A DNA stretch of 17,645 nucleotides from CAYVHB01 sp964450865 (GCA_964450865.1 CAYVHB010000047.1:1-17645), one strand, 5' to 3'; shown: positions 5,512 through 14,719, counted from the stretch's first letter. The notes: a model not told the origin generated them from the sequence alone. Translations and numbers: made by a program.

Positions 5512-7140
5512 ATGCGCCGATACCTGTTTGGAGGCAACCTGGCCGACCTGCCTGTGCAAACCTGCGATGTACTCATCGTTGGTGCTGGCCTGGCTGGTCT
5601 TTATACTGCCCTGCAGACTGATCCCGGACTGAGCGTCATCATCATCAACAAGCTTGGTCTCGACGAAAGCAATTCGATGTATGCCCAGGGTGGCATTGCC
5701 GCAGCCATCGCCCCTGATGACAATCCGGACCTGCATTATGCCGACTCAATGGCAGCCGGCGCCGGCCTGTGTGATCCGCAAGCCCTGCGGATCCTTGTCG
5801 ATGAAGGCCCGGCCAATATCCGGACCCTGCGCGATTGGGGCGTCCCGTTCGATGTGGCACCTGATGGCGCGTTGTCAGTCTGTCAGGAGGGTGCACACAG
5901 CCGCAAGCGGATTGTGCATTGCTACGGTGATGCCACCGGCTTTCATGTTACCAGCCGCCTGGTCAACTTGTTGCCGGACCACCCCAACATCGCGGTCCAC
6001 AGCAACCAGGCGCTGGTCGACCTGATCACCAATGACAACGGCCAGGCAGCCGGGGCCATCACGCTGGACAGCCGGCAAGCTGACCAGTTCACCTTGTATC
6101 TGGCTCGCCATATCGTCCTGGCAGCCGGCGGTATCGGCCAGCTGTACCAGCATTCGACCAATGCCCTGCCGGCGACCGGGGATGCCCTGGCGGCAGCAAT
6201 CCGGGCCGGGGCTGAGGTTCGCGACCTCGAATTTGTCCAGTTTCATCCGACTGCCTTGCCGGAACCGGACGAAAGCGGACGCTGCTTCCTGATTTCCGAA
6301 GCGGTCCGCGGTGAGGGCGCCATCCTGCGCAATCTCAAGGGCGAGGCTTTCATGGCCCAGGCACACCCCCTGGCCGAGCTGGCGCCGCGGGATATTGTAT
6401 CACGGGCCATTTTCGCCGAAATGCTGGCGGCAGATTCATATTTTGTCTATCTGGACATCACACACCGCAGCCGTGATTTTTTGCAGCATCGCTTCCCGAT
6501 GATCTATGAGACCTGCCTGCAGCGCGGTCTGGATATGGCCGTGCAATGGCTGCCCGTTGCACCCGTCCAGCACTATTTCATGGGTGGTGTCCACACAGAC
6601 CTGCAGGCCCGGACCAGTATTCCCAATCTTCTGGCCTGCGGGGAGGTAGCCCATACCGGGATTTATGGGGCCAATCGCCTGGCCAGCAATTCGCTGCTGG
6701 AATGCCTGGTCTTTGGCCTGCGCGCTGCCCGGACGGTCAGTACCGCCCCGCGTTTGCCACTCGTTACCGTAGCGGATCTGGTGGATTCATTCGAGCGGGA
6801 ACGTCGCCGGACGATGCCGCCCGTGCCACCACTGATTCCGCCTATACCGCCGGCCAAGGATGAAGTCCGGGGCATGCGTCAGCATATCCGGCACCTGATG
6901 ACCCGTTACTGTGGTATTTTGCGCGACCAGGCCGGTCTGGACAAGGCGCGGCTGGGCCTGCAGACACTGCATCAGAGACTGGAAATCGTAACCGTGAATA
7001 CGCTGTCCATTCTGGAGGAAAGCCAGATGGTCGTGGCCGCGCTCGGCATTGTCGAGGCCGCCAGCCGGCGTAAACACAGTATTGGTGCCCATTTCCGGAC
7101 AGATGACACGCCAGCGGCCGGCACGGCCAGGCGCCTTTGA
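5512..7140 (+). CDS. nadB: L-aspartate oxidase
   Basis: This FAD enzyme oxidises L-aspartate to iminoaspartate, the first step of de novo NAD synthesis; in anaerobes fumarate can serve as electron acceptor. The 542-residue protein has the dinucleotide fold GAGLAG (24-29), the SMYAQGGIAAAI flavin motif, EGAHSRKRIVH, EFVQFHPTAL, PRDIVSRAIF, HYFMGGVHTD and GIYGANRLASNSLLECLVFG. All are hallmarks of the family shared with fumarate reductase flavoproteins. The C-terminal helical domain follows a proline-rich linker (PPVPPLIPPIPP, about 436-447), which is unusual. ATG at 5512 has GGAG (5498-5501) 10 bases upstream. nadC follows 187 bases later on the same strand. Quinolinate synthase (nadA), its usual partner, is absent from the window. 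Confidence 0.96.
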   Translation: MRRYLFGGNLADLPVQTCDVLIVGAGLAGLYTALQTDPGLSVIIINKLGLDESNSMYAQGGIAAAIAPDDNPDLHYADSMAAGAGLCDPQALRILVDEGPANIRTLRDWGVPFDVAPDGALSVCQEGAHSRKRIVHCYGDATGFHVTSRLVNLLPDHPNIAVHSNQALVDLITNDNGQAAGAITLDSRQADQFTLYLARHIVLAAGGIGQLYQHSTNALPATGDALAAAIRAGAEVRDLEFVQFHPTALPEPDESGRCFLISEAVRGEGAILRNLKGEAFMAQAHPLAELAPRDIVSRAIFAEMLAADSYFVYLDITHRSRDFLQHRFPMIYETCLQRGLDMAVQWLPVAPVQHYFMGGVHTDLQARTSIPNLLACGEVAHTGIYGANRLASNSLLECLVFGLRAARTVSTAPRLPLVTVADLVDSFERERRRTMPPVPPLIPPIPPAKDEVRGMRQHIRHLMTRYCGILRDQAGLDKARLGLQTLHQRLEIVTVNTLSILEESQMVVAALGIVEAASRRKHSIGAHFRTDDTPAAGTARRL

Positions 7141-7327
7141 TCCATTCACACACCAGCAGCCGAGACCGTGTCCCGGGCCCGGACGATCACCTTCGAATCT
7201 GGCCGATGTTCCATTTTCGATGTCCGCGGAACATGCCCCGGTCCACAATGTCGGCGTACATGATACCAGGCAGCCAGTCATCCTGCGCCTGACCGCGCTA
7301 CATAAAAATATGAGGAGAATGATTGCT

Positions 7328-8170
7328 ATGCTGACACCTTTTCTGATGGACGACATCATCCGCCGGGCTCTGCAGGAAGACATCGGTACCGGTGATATCA
7401 CGACATTATCCACGATTGATCCGGCCCGGACCACCAGCGGCTTGCTGATCGCCAAGGAAGCCGGGGTAATCTGCGGCCTGCCGGTCTTTGTCCGCGTGTA
7501 CGAACTGCTGGACAGTACAGTCCGCGTCAATTGCCTGGTTGCCGAGGGCACACGGGTCCAGCGTGGTGACCGTCTTGCTGAGATTATCGGGCCAGCCCGC
7601 AGTGTGCTGACCGGCGAGCGGGTGGCACTCAATTTCCTGCAGCGCCTGTCCGCCATCGCCACCAGAACCGCCTGGGCCGTGGACCAGATTCGCGGTACCC
7701 GCGCCGCGATAGCTGACACCCGGAAAACGACGCCTGGCCTGCGGGTGTTTGAAAAATATGCCGTGCGCGTCGGCGGCGGTTCCAATCACCGCTTCAATCT
7801 GTCTGATGGCATCCTGATCAAGGATAACCATATCCAGGCTGCTGGCGGCATTACAGCTGCAGTGACCCGGGCCCGGGCCCAGGCGCCCCACACGCTCAAA
7901 ATCGAGGTCGAGGTCGAAAACCTGGCGATGGTGGACGAGGCCCTGGCTTGCAAGGCCGATATCATCATGCTTGACAACATGGACCAGGTCCAGATCGAGG
8001 CAGCTGTCGCCCGGATCGAGGGGCGGGCACTTATCGAGATCTCCGGCAATATGGGCGAAAAGGACCTCGCCGCCCTGGCAGCCACCGGGATTGACCTGAT
8101 CTCGATCGGGGCCCTGACGCATACCGTCAAGGCGATGGACATCAGCCTGCGCTTTGACGCGGTCCGCTGA
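7328..8170 (+). CDS. nadC: Nicotinate-nucleotide pyrophosphorylase (carboxylating)
   Basis: This cytoplasmic enzyme, quinolinate phosphoribosyltransferase, converts quinolinate and PRPP to nicotinate mononucleotide with loss of CO2. The 280-residue length fits the family. Motifs include EDIGTGDIT (17-25), DTRKTTPGLR (130-139), VRVGGGSNHRFNLSDG, ILIKDNHI, KIEVEVENL and IMLDNM. The start is set by AGGAG (7313-7317), 11 bases before ATG 7328. In-frame ATGs at 7310 and 7319 overlap or abut that ribosome site, and the longer frame back to 7049 overlaps nadB and encodes low-complexity sequence unlike any NadC. The spacer after nadB has a 7-base inverted repeat (7206-7212 and 7228-7234) but no clear promoter, so the pair is probably co-transcribed. 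Confidence 0.96.
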   Translation: MLTPFLMDDIIRRALQEDIGTGDITTLSTIDPARTTSGLLIAKEAGVICGLPVFVRVYELLDSTVRVNCLVAEGTRVQRGDRLAEIIGPARSVLTGERVALNFLQRLSAIATRTAWAVDQIRGTRAAIADTRKTTPGLRVFEKYAVRVGGGSNHRFNLSDGILIKDNHIQAAGGITAAVTRARAQAPHTLKIEVEVENLAMVDEALACKADIIMLDNMDQVQIEAAVARIEGRALIEISGNMGEKDLAALAATGIDLISIGALTHTVKAMDISLRFDAVR

Positions 8171-8204
8171 GCAGACCGGCCAGCTGTAATCTCATACAAG
8201 CCCC

Positions 8205-8242
8205 GCAGGTTCCGGCCAGCTGCAAGGCCGGCCAGAACCTGC
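8205..8242 (+). terminator. Hairpin after nadC
   Basis: GCAGGTT (8205-8211) pairs with AACCTGC (8236-8242), and CCGGCC (8212-8217) with GGCCGG (8226-8231), around an 8-base loop with a 4-base bulge on the 3' side. It begins 34 bases past the nadC stop. No T run follows directly, so it may end or stabilise the nadBC transcript rather than be a textbook intrinsic terminator. Confidence 0.5.
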
Positions 8243-8331
8243 GCTTCATTGCCAAAATCACCAACTTGTTTTTGCAAGATCATCAACTTTATATTGCATT
8301 TCGATATTTTTTCAAAACCGGATGGCTGATC

Positions 8332-8360
8332 TTGCAGCCGGTTTCATCCCATGTTATAAT
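8332..8360 (+). promoter_or_regulatory. Predicted gltB promoter
   Basis: A consensus -10 TATAAT (8355-8360) with an extended TG (8352-8353) is preceded at 17 bases by TTGCAG (8332-8337), a partial -35. Transcription would start near 8367, about 217 bases before gltB, so the structured leader and its terminator would be transcribed first. Confidence 0.7.
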
Positions 8361-8366
8361 GTTTGA

Positions 8367-8500
8367 ACCAGCAGCAGCGGTGCGCAGAAAGGTGGGTAAA
8401 TTTAGCCGATTATGCAGAAAATACCGTTGTTATATAAATAAATTAGCCCAGGCGTAATTCAAAGGCGAACGACGCAGCCTTTGTAATGGACGCCTTTTTT
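8367..8500 (+). ncRNA. Structured leader RNA of gltB, candidate riboregulator
   Basis: The leader lies between a strong promoter and an intrinsic terminator. Helix A pairs 8373-8381 with 8423-8431 (9 pairs, two G-U). Helix B pairs 8393-8404 with 8439-8450 (11 of 12 positions, one A-A mismatch and one U-G). These two helices interleave, so they form either a pseudoknot or two alternative folds. A third hairpin, CAAAGGC/GCCTTTG (8460-8466 and 8477-8483), competes with the terminator pairing AAAGGCG/CGCCTTT (8461-8467 and 8491-8497). This is the layout of an attenuator. I do not recognise a known riboswitch class. Possible signals are a nitrogen metabolite, or a protein such as an ANTAR-domain antiterminator. 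Confidence 0.55.
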
Positions 8501-8507
8501 ATTTTTT
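8451..8507 (+). terminator. Intrinsic terminator in the gltB leader
   Basis: GGCGT (8451-8455) pairs with ACGCC (8490-8494), enclosing the CAAAGGC/GCCTTTG hairpin; alternatively AAAGGCG pairs with CGCCTTT. Either way the stem is followed directly by TTTTTT, then A and another T run (8495-8507). It lies about 80 bases before gltB, downstream of the gltB promoter, so it would have to be bypassed for gltB to be expressed, unless a promoter after it exists. Confidence 0.75.
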
Positions 8508-8583
8508 CCGCTGGTCTGGCCGCTTCTGGCCTGAACGCCATTTTGCAGGATTAACTAGATCCATTTTCATTAAGGAGGTCGCA

Positions 8584-11500
8584 ATGATGCAGCAACAACG
8601 TCCGGGCCTGCCGCCGCGGCAAGGGCTTTATGATCCGCAGTTTGAACACGATGCCTGCGGGATTGGCTTCGTTGTCAATATCAGAGGCCAGAAGTCTCAC
8701 ACTATAGTCCGTCAGGCCCTGACGGTCCTGGCCAATCTCGCCCACCGCGGCGGGGCCGGCAGCGAGGACAATACCGGTGATGGCGCCGGTATCCTGGTGC
8801 AGATACCGGACCGTTTCTTCCGCGGTGCCTGCCCTCGCCTCGGCATCGAATTGCCCCGCCCGGGTGAATATGGCGTCGGCATTGCTTTCCTGCCCCATGA
8901 AAAGACAACCCGCAAGGTTATGCGCGCCCAGATCGAGGCCATCGTCCAGGAAGAGGGCCAGGCTGTTCTCGGCTGGCGTTACCTGCCGGTCAATGAAATG
9001 TCGCTCGGCTATACAGCCCGGGTCAACCGTCCGCACATCAGCCAGCTGTTCATTGGCGCGGCCTCCGGCCTGTCCAGCCTGGAATTTGAACGGGCGCTCT
9101 ACGTAATCCGCAAGCGCTGCGAGAAGCTGGTCGTCGGCAAAAGCGAAGCCGATCCGGATTATTTTTACTTCGCCAGCCTGTCCAGCCGGACGATCGTTTA
9201 CAAGGGTATGCTGACGGCCGAGCAGGTCGACGCGTTTTACCTCGACTTGGCCAGCCTGGACTTTGAATCGGCAATTGCTTTGGTGCATTCCCGTTACAGC
9301 ACCAACACCTTCCCGAGCTGGGAGCGGGCCCATCCGTACCGTTACCTGATCCATAATGGTGAAATCAACACCCTGCGTGGCAATATCAACCGCATGAACG
9401 CCCGTGAACCGGGGCTGACCAGCGATCTGTACAGCGATGACATCAACAAGATTTTCCCGATCATCAATAACAACGGCTCCGACTCGGCGATGTTTGATAA
9501 TACACTCGAATTTCTCGTCCTGTCCGGACGGTCGATCGCCCAGGCCGGCATGATGATGGTCCCCGAGCCCTGGCAGAATCATGAAACCATGAGCGACAGC
9601 AAGAAAGCCTTCTATGAGTTCCACTCCATGCTGATGGAGCCGTGGGATGGCCCGGCAGCGATGGCTTTCACCGATGGCACCCAGGTCGCGGCCATTCTCG
9701 ACCGCAATGGCCTGCGGCCGTCCCGTTATTATGTCACCAAGGATGATATGGTTATCCTGGCCTCTGAAGCCGGGGTCCTCGACCTGCCACCGGAAAATAT
9801 CCTGCGCAAGGAACGCCTGCGCCCGGGCCGCCTGCTGCTGATTGACACGGCCGAAGGCCGCATCATCGCCGATGATGAGGTCAAGGAACGTATCGCCAGT
9901 GAGCACCCCTACCGCAACTGGATCAAGGAACACATGCTGACCCTCAAGGATCTGCCGGAAGCGCCGGAGGCACCGCTGCCCCCGCCTGAGGAACTGGAGA
10001 AATTCGAGAAGGCTTTCGGCTATACCTTCGAAGATCTTAAATCGATCATCCTGCCGATGGCCCGTGACGGGATTGAACCGCTGGGCTCCATGGGCATTGA
10101 CACGCCACTGGCTGTGCTCTCGGAGAAGAACCAGATCCTTTACAATTATTTCAAGCAGTTGTTTGCCCAGGTTACCAATCCGCCGATCGACGCCCTGCGC
10201 GAGGAGCTGATCACGGCAACCGAAACCTTCCTGGGCGCGGTCGGCAACATCATCGACCCGCAGCCGGGCGATGCCCGCCGCCTCAAGCTGAAATACCCGG
10301 TCCTGAGCAACCAGGATCTCGAGCGGATCCGCCAGCTGGACCGGCCCGGCTTCAAGACGGCCACGCTACCGATGTTCTTTGTCGCCGGCGGCGACGGCCG
10401 GTCGCTGGAAAGTGCCATTGAAGCGCTGTTTGCCGCTGCCGACAAAGCTATTGCCAACGGTGCCAATATCATTATCTTGTCTGACCGCGATGTCAGTGAA
10501 GCGCTGGTACCGATCCCGGCCCTGCTGGCCACTTCGGCGCTCCATCATCACCTCAACCGGCTTGGCACCCGGCCGCGCATCAGCCTGCTCGTTGAGTCCG
10601 GTGAACCGCGCGAAGTTCATCACTTTGCGCTGCTGCTTGGCTATGGCGCTTCGGCTGTCAATCCATTCCTGGCTTTTGAGGCTGTCGATGGCCTGATCCG
10701 CGATGGCATGCTCACCGATATCACTCGCGAGGAAGCCATCGCCCATTATGTCAAGGCGGCAATCAAGGGAATCGTCAAAGTTCTCTCCAAAATGGGTATA
10801 TCAACAATCCAGAGCTATCAGGGGGCCCAGATCTTTGAGGCCATCGGCATCAGCCAGGATGTCGTGGACCGCTACTTCACCGCCACCCCCAGCCGGGTCG
10901 GCGGGATCGGTCTCGAGCAGATTGCCCGGGAAGCCAATGAGCGTCACCAGGCAGCCTTTGATACCAACAAGGTCGATCCAGGCCTGGATACCGGCGGCCA
11001 GTATCACTGGCGCAGCAACGGCGAATACCACCAGTATAATCCGCTGACCATTCACCTGCTGCAGCAGGCCGTGCGCAACGGCGATTATGCGACATTCAAG
11101 GAATACTCCCGCCTGCTCAATCTCGAAACGCAAAAGCGCTGTACCCTGCGCGGACTGCTCGATTTACTGCCGGCCCGTCATCCCGTGCCGATCGAGGAAG
11201 TCGAGACCGTTGATTCGATCGTCCGCCGTTTCAAGACCGGCGCCATGTCTTACGGCTCAATCAGCGAAGAAGCCCACGAAGCCATGGCCATCGCCATGAA
11301 TCGTCTCGGCGGCCGCAGCAACACCGGTGAGGGCGGTGAGAATCCGGAACGCTACAAGATCATGCCGACTGGCGACTCCAAGAACTCGGCCATCAAGCAG
11401 GTCGCTTCCGGCCGGTTTGGCGTGACCAGCGAATACCTCGTTAATGCCCGCGAACTGCAGATCAAGATGGCCCAGGGCGCCAAGCCCGGTGAAGGTGGCC

Positions 11501-13185
11501 AGCTGCCCGGCCGCAAGGTTTATCCGTGGGTCGCCGCAACCCGGCATACAACCCCGGGGGTCGGCCTGATCTCGCCGCCGCCACACCATGATATTTACTC
11601 GATCGAAGACCTCGCCGAGCTGATTCACGACCTCAAGAATGCCAACAAATATGCCCGGATCAATGTCAAGCTCGTTTCCGAAGTCGGTGTCGGCACGATT
11701 GCAGCCGGCGTCGCCAAAGGCCGGGCTGATGTTGTCCTGATCAGCGGCTATGATGGCGGCACCGGCGCCTCGCCGCTGACCAGCATCCGGCATGCCGGCC
11801 TGCCCTGGGAACTGGGCCTGGCCGAGACCCATCAGACGCTGGTCCTCAACGACCTGCGCAGCCGCATCGTCGTCGAGACTGACGGCAAGCTGCTGACGGG
11901 CCGTGACGTGGTCATCGCCGCCCTGCTGGGCGCCGAGGAGTTCGGCTTTGCCACCGGGCCGCTGATTTCGCTGGGCTGTGTGATGATGCGGGTGTGCAAC
12001 CTTGATACCTGCCCGGTCGGAGTCGCCACCCAGAATCCCGAGCTGCGCAAGAAGTTCACCGGCAAGCCCGAAAACGTCATCAATTTCATGCGCTTCATTG
12101 CCCAGGAAATGCGCGAGATCATGGCCGAGCTCGGTTTCCGGACTGTCCTGGAAATGGTCGGCCGGACCGACAAACTGGCAGCGCGGAAAGCAGTCAGCCA
12201 CTGGAAGCACAGCGGCCTGGACCTCTCGGCCCTGCTCTGGCAGCCACAGGCCGGCGAAGCGGTCGGCCGGCACTGCACCATGCAGCAGGATCACGGCCTG
12301 GACAAGACCCTGGACCAGCAGATCCTGATTCCCTTCTGCCGCTCCTCGATTGAGCATGGCCATCCGATTACAGCCTCATTCCCGATCCGCAACATCAACC
12401 GCGTCGTCGGCACCCAGCTCGGTGCCGAGGTCACCCGCCGCCACGGGGCGGCCGGATTGCCGCCGGATACGATCAACCTGAATTTCCACGGCTCGGCCGG
12501 CCAGAGTTTCGGGGCTTTCGTACCAAGGGGCGTGACCTTGCGCCTGGAGGGTGATGCCAACGACTACCTCGGCAAAGGCCTGTCCGGGGGCAAGATCATC
12601 GTCTACCCCGATTCCCGTTCCACGCTGATTCCCGAGGAAAATATCATTGTCGGCAATGTTGCCCTGTTTGGGGCGACCGGTGGTGAGGCTTACATCCGCG
12701 GTGTCGCCGGTGAACGGTTCTGCGTCCGCAACAGCGGGGTTCACGCAGTTGTTGAAGGTGTTGGCGACCACGGCTGTGAATACATGACCGGTGGCCGGGT
12801 CGTCGTCCTCGGCACAACCGGGCGCAACTTCGCCGCCGGCATGTCCGGTGGGGTCGCTTATGTCCTTGACCGGGCCGGCGATTTTGCCAGCCGCTGCAAC
12901 ACCGACATGGTCACCCTGCAGCGCATCACCAGCGGCAAGGAAGCAGCGGAGGTCCGCGGCCTGATCGAGCGCCATTTCCTGGCTACCGGCAGCGAACAGG
13001 CCCGGCGGATTCTCGCTGACTGGGTCTATCTGCAAGTGGCCTTTGTCAAGGTCATGCCCAGGGATTACGAACGCATGTTGAACGCGATCGCCACCGTCGA
13101 AGCCAGCGGACTGTCCGGCGATGAGGCCCTGATGGCGGCGTTTGAAGCCAATAACCGCGACCTGTCCCGGGTCAGCGGCAACTGA
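8584..13185 (+). CDS. gltB: Glutamate synthase, large (alpha) subunit
   Basis: With GltD it converts glutamine and 2-oxoglutarate to two glutamates using NADPH. The 1,533-residue length is standard. The N-terminal class II glutamine amidotransferase domain (about 25-430) begins at catalytic Cys25 (DACGIGF) after a short propeptide expected to be removed, and HRGGAGSEDNTGDGAG follows. A central domain comes next, then the FMN-binding synthase domain (about 830-1250) with GGRSNTGEGGENPER and KPGEGGQLPGRKV. The 3Fe-4S cysteines are C1132, C1138 and C1143 (C-x5-C-x4-C). The C-terminal GXGXG beta-helix (about 1280-1510) includes LNFHGSAGQSFGAF. AAGGAGG (8572-8578) precedes ATG 8584 by 5 bases; ATG 8587 is equally possible. 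gltD follows after 17 bases. The upstream leader suggests control by termination. Confidence 0.98.
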   Translation: MMQQQRPGLPPRQGLYDPQFEHDACGIGFVVNIRGQKSHTIVRQALTVLANLAHRGGAGSEDNTGDGAGILVQIPDRFFRGACPRLGIELPRPGEYGVGIAFLPHEKTTRKVMRAQIEAIVQEEGQAVLGWRYLPVNEMSLGYTARVNRPHISQLFIGAASGLSSLEFERALYVIRKRCEKLVVGKSEADPDYFYFASLSSRTIVYKGMLTAEQVDAFYLDLASLDFESAIALVHSRYSTNTFPSWERAHPYRYLIHNGEINTLRGNINRMNAREPGLTSDLYSDDINKIFPIINNNGSDSAMFDNTLEFLVLSGRSIAQAGMMMVPEPWQNHETMSDSKKAFYEFHSMLMEPWDGPAAMAFTDGTQVAAILDRNGLRPSRYYVTKDDMVILASEAGVLDLPPENILRKERLRPGRLLLIDTAEGRIIADDEVKERIASEHPYRNWIKEHMLTLKDLPEAPEAPLPPPEELEKFEKAFGYTFEDLKSIILPMARDGIEPLGSMGIDTPLAVLSEKNQILYNYFKQLFAQVTNPPIDALREELITATETFLGAVGNIIDPQPGDARRLKLKYPVLSNQDLERIRQLDRPGFKTATLPMFFVAGGDGRSLESAIEALFAAADKAIANGANIIILSDRDVSEALVPIPALLATSALHHHLNRLGTRPRISLLVESGEPREVHHFALLLGYGASAVNPFLAFEAVDGLIRDGMLTDITREEAIAHYVKAAIKGIVKVLSKMGISTIQSYQGAQIFEAIGISQDVVDRYFTATPSRVGGIGLEQIAREANERHQAAFDTNKVDPGLDTGGQYHWRSNGEYHQYNPLTIHLLQQAVRNGDYATFKEYSRLLNLETQKRCTLRGLLDLLPARHPVPIEEVETVDSIVRRFKTGAMSYGSISEEAHEAMAIAMNRLGGRSNTGEGGENPERYKIMPTGDSKNSAIKQVASGRFGVTSEYLVNARELQIKMAQGAKPGEGGQLPGRKVYPWVAATRHTTPGVGLISPPPHHDIYSIEDLAELIHDLKNANKYARINVKLVSEVGVGTIAAGVAKGRADVVLISGYDGGTGASPLTSIRHAGLPWELGLAETHQTLVLNDLRSRIVVETDGKLLTGRDVVIAALLGAEEFGFATGPLISLGCVMMRVCNLDTCPVGVATQNPELRKKFTGKPENVINFMRFIAQEMREIMAELGFRTVLEMVGRTDKLAARKAVSHWKHSGLDLSALLWQPQAGEAVGRHCTMQQDHGLDKTLDQQILIPFCRSSIEHGHPITASFPIRNINRVVGTQLGAEVTRRHGAAGLPPDTINLNFHGSAGQSFGAFVPRGVTLRLEGDANDYLGKGLSGGKIIVYPDSRSTLIPEENIIVGNVALFGATGGEAYIRGVAGERFCVRNSGVHAVVEGVGDHGCEYMTGGRVVVLGTTGRNFAAGMSGGVAYVLDRAGDFASRCNTDMVTLQRITSGKEAAEVRGLIERHFLATGSEQARRILADWVYLQVAFVKVMPRDYERMLNAIATVEASGLSGDEALMAAFEANNRDLSRVSGN

Positions 13186-13202
13186 CGCAGAGGAGAACGA
13201 CC

Positions 13203-14687
13203 ATGGGTAAGCCAACCGGTTTTATTGATTACAAACGCGAATTGCCGCCCGACCGTCAGCCGCTCGAGCGCATCAAGGACTGGAACGAATTTCACGAGCA
13301 TTTTTCCGATACCCAGCAACAGATCCAGGGGGCCCGCTGCATGGACTGCGGCATCCCGTTCTGCCACTCCGGGGTGCTGATCAAGGGGGCGGCTGCCGGT
13401 TGCCCGATCAACAACCTGATCCCTGAATGGAACGACCTGATCTATCGCGGCCGCTGGCAGGAGGCATGGGAACGCCTGCACAAGACAAACAACTTTCCCG
13501 AATTCACCGGCCGGGTCTGTCCTGCCCCCTGTGAGGGCTCCTGCACTGTCGGCATCAGCGAACCGCAGGTGACCATCAAGAACAACGAAGTCTATATCAT
13601 TGACAAAGCCTGGGCATCCGGCTGGGTCGTTCCCCGGCCGCCGGCGGAGCGCAGCGGCAAGAAAATCGCGATCGTCGGCTCCGGACCAGCCGGGCTGGCC
13701 TGCGCTGACCAGCTCAATAAGGCCGGCCACACCGTGACCGTGTATGAACGGGCTGACCGCGTCGGTGGACTGCTGATGTATGGCATCCCGAACATGAAGC
13801 TCGACAAACAGGTTGTCCAGCGACGGGTCGACCTGATGGCTGCCGAGGGTGTTTCATTCGTCACCGGCGTCGAGGTCGGCAAGGATCTGGATGCAAAAGA
13901 ACTGCGCCAGCAATCCGACGCGCTGGTTCTGTGCGGCGGGGCGACCCGGCCGCGTGACCTGCCGATCGCCGGACGCGAACTGGCCGGCATTCATTTTGCC
14001 GTCGACTTCCTGCGGGCCAACACCCGCAGCCTGCTCGACTCCAGCCTGGCGGACGGCCAGGCCATTTCAGCCCGCGACAAGGATGTACTGGTCATTGGCG
14101 GCGGTGATACAGGAACCGACTGTGTCGGCACCAGCATCCGCCACGGCTGCCGCAGCGTCAACCAGATCGAGATCATGCCCCGCCCGGTCGAACAGCGGGC
14201 AACGGGCAATCCCTGGCCGGAGTGGCCGTTTGTGCTCAAGACCGACTATGGCCAGGAGGAGGCCATCGCCCTTTACGGACGGGATCCGCGCACCTGGCTG
14301 ACAACCGCCAGGCGTTTTGCCGGCGATGCGCAGGGTCAGGTCAAGGAAGTCCATACGGTTGAAGTCCGCTGGGAGAAAGACAGTGCCGGCCGCATGAATC
14401 CGGTGGAAATCCCAGGTTCGGAGAAGGTCTGGCCCGCCCAGCTGGTCTTGCTGGCCATGGGCTTCCTTGGTCCGGAGGATGCTGTACTGAACGGCCTGGG
14501 CGTGGCCCGCGATCCGCGCTCCAATGCCAGGGCGGATTATGGCCGCTTTACAACCAATGTGGCCGGTGTCTTTGCCGCCGGCGATATGCGCCGCGGCCAG
14601 AGCCTGGTCGTCTGGGCGATCAACGAGGGGCGCGCTGCGGCCCGTGAGGTCGACCGCTATCTGATGGGCAAGACCCTCCTGCCTTGA
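13203..14687 (+). CDS. gltD: Glutamate synthase, small (beta) subunit
   Basis: This 494-residue flavoprotein takes electrons from NADPH and passes them through FAD and iron-sulfur clusters to the FMN of GltB. Cysteines for two 4Fe-4S clusters are visible near the N-terminus: C46xxC49xxxxC54 with C67, and C106xxxC110xxxC114. The FAD Rossmann motif GSGPAG is at 159-164, with VYERADRVGGLLMYGIPNMK after it. The NADPH motif GGGDTGTD starts at residue 299, and the closing FAD motif is FAAGDMRRGQSLVVWAINEG. AGGAG (13191-13195) lies 7 bases before the ATG, which is 17 bases after the gltB stop, so the pair is one operon. The transcript ends at the bidirectional terminator 14720-14752. Confidence 0.98.
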   Translation: MGKPTGFIDYKRELPPDRQPLERIKDWNEFHEHFSDTQQQIQGARCMDCGIPFCHSGVLIKGAAAGCPINNLIPEWNDLIYRGRWQEAWERLHKTNNFPEFTGRVCPAPCEGSCTVGISEPQVTIKNNEVYIIDKAWASGWVVPRPPAERSGKKIAIVGSGPAGLACADQLNKAGHTVTVYERADRVGGLLMYGIPNMKLDKQVVQRRVDLMAAEGVSFVTGVEVGKDLDAKELRQQSDALVLCGGATRPRDLPIAGRELAGIHFAVDFLRANTRSLLDSSLADGQAISARDKDVLVIGGGDTGTDCVGTSIRHGCRSVNQIEIMPRPVEQRATGNPWPEWPFVLKTDYGQEEAIALYGRDPRTWLTTARRFAGDAQGQVKEVHTVEVRWEKDSAGRMNPVEIPGSEKVWPAQLVLLAMGFLGPEDAVLNGLGVARDPRSNARADYGRFTTNVAGVFAAGDMRRGQSLVVWAINEGRAAAREVDRYLMGKTLLP

Positions 14688-14701
14688 GATCGGATCAGAC
14701 G

Positions 14702-14717
14702 GTCAGGTGATCCTGAC
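14702..14717. repeat. Small hairpin ahead of the gltD terminator
   Basis: GTCAGG (14702-14707) and CCTGAC (14712-14717) are exact complements around TGAT, directly before the main terminator. It may add to transcript end stability. Confidence 0.5.
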
Positions 14718-14719
14718 TG

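Noticed and set aside
7049..7327. N-terminal extension or fusion of NadC
   Set aside because: The frame stays open upstream, but it overlaps the end of nadB, encodes low-complexity Pro/Arg-rich sequence, and the AGGAG site clearly supports ATG 7328.
8367..8500. T-box or known glutamine riboswitch in the gltB leader
   Set aside because: The T-box sequence and specifier stem are missing, and the conserved glnA-motif strings are not visible.
8551..9933. 460-codon open frame opposite gltB
   Set aside because: It is a mirror of the GC-biased gltB coding strand; the plus-strand product is an unambiguous glutamate synthase.
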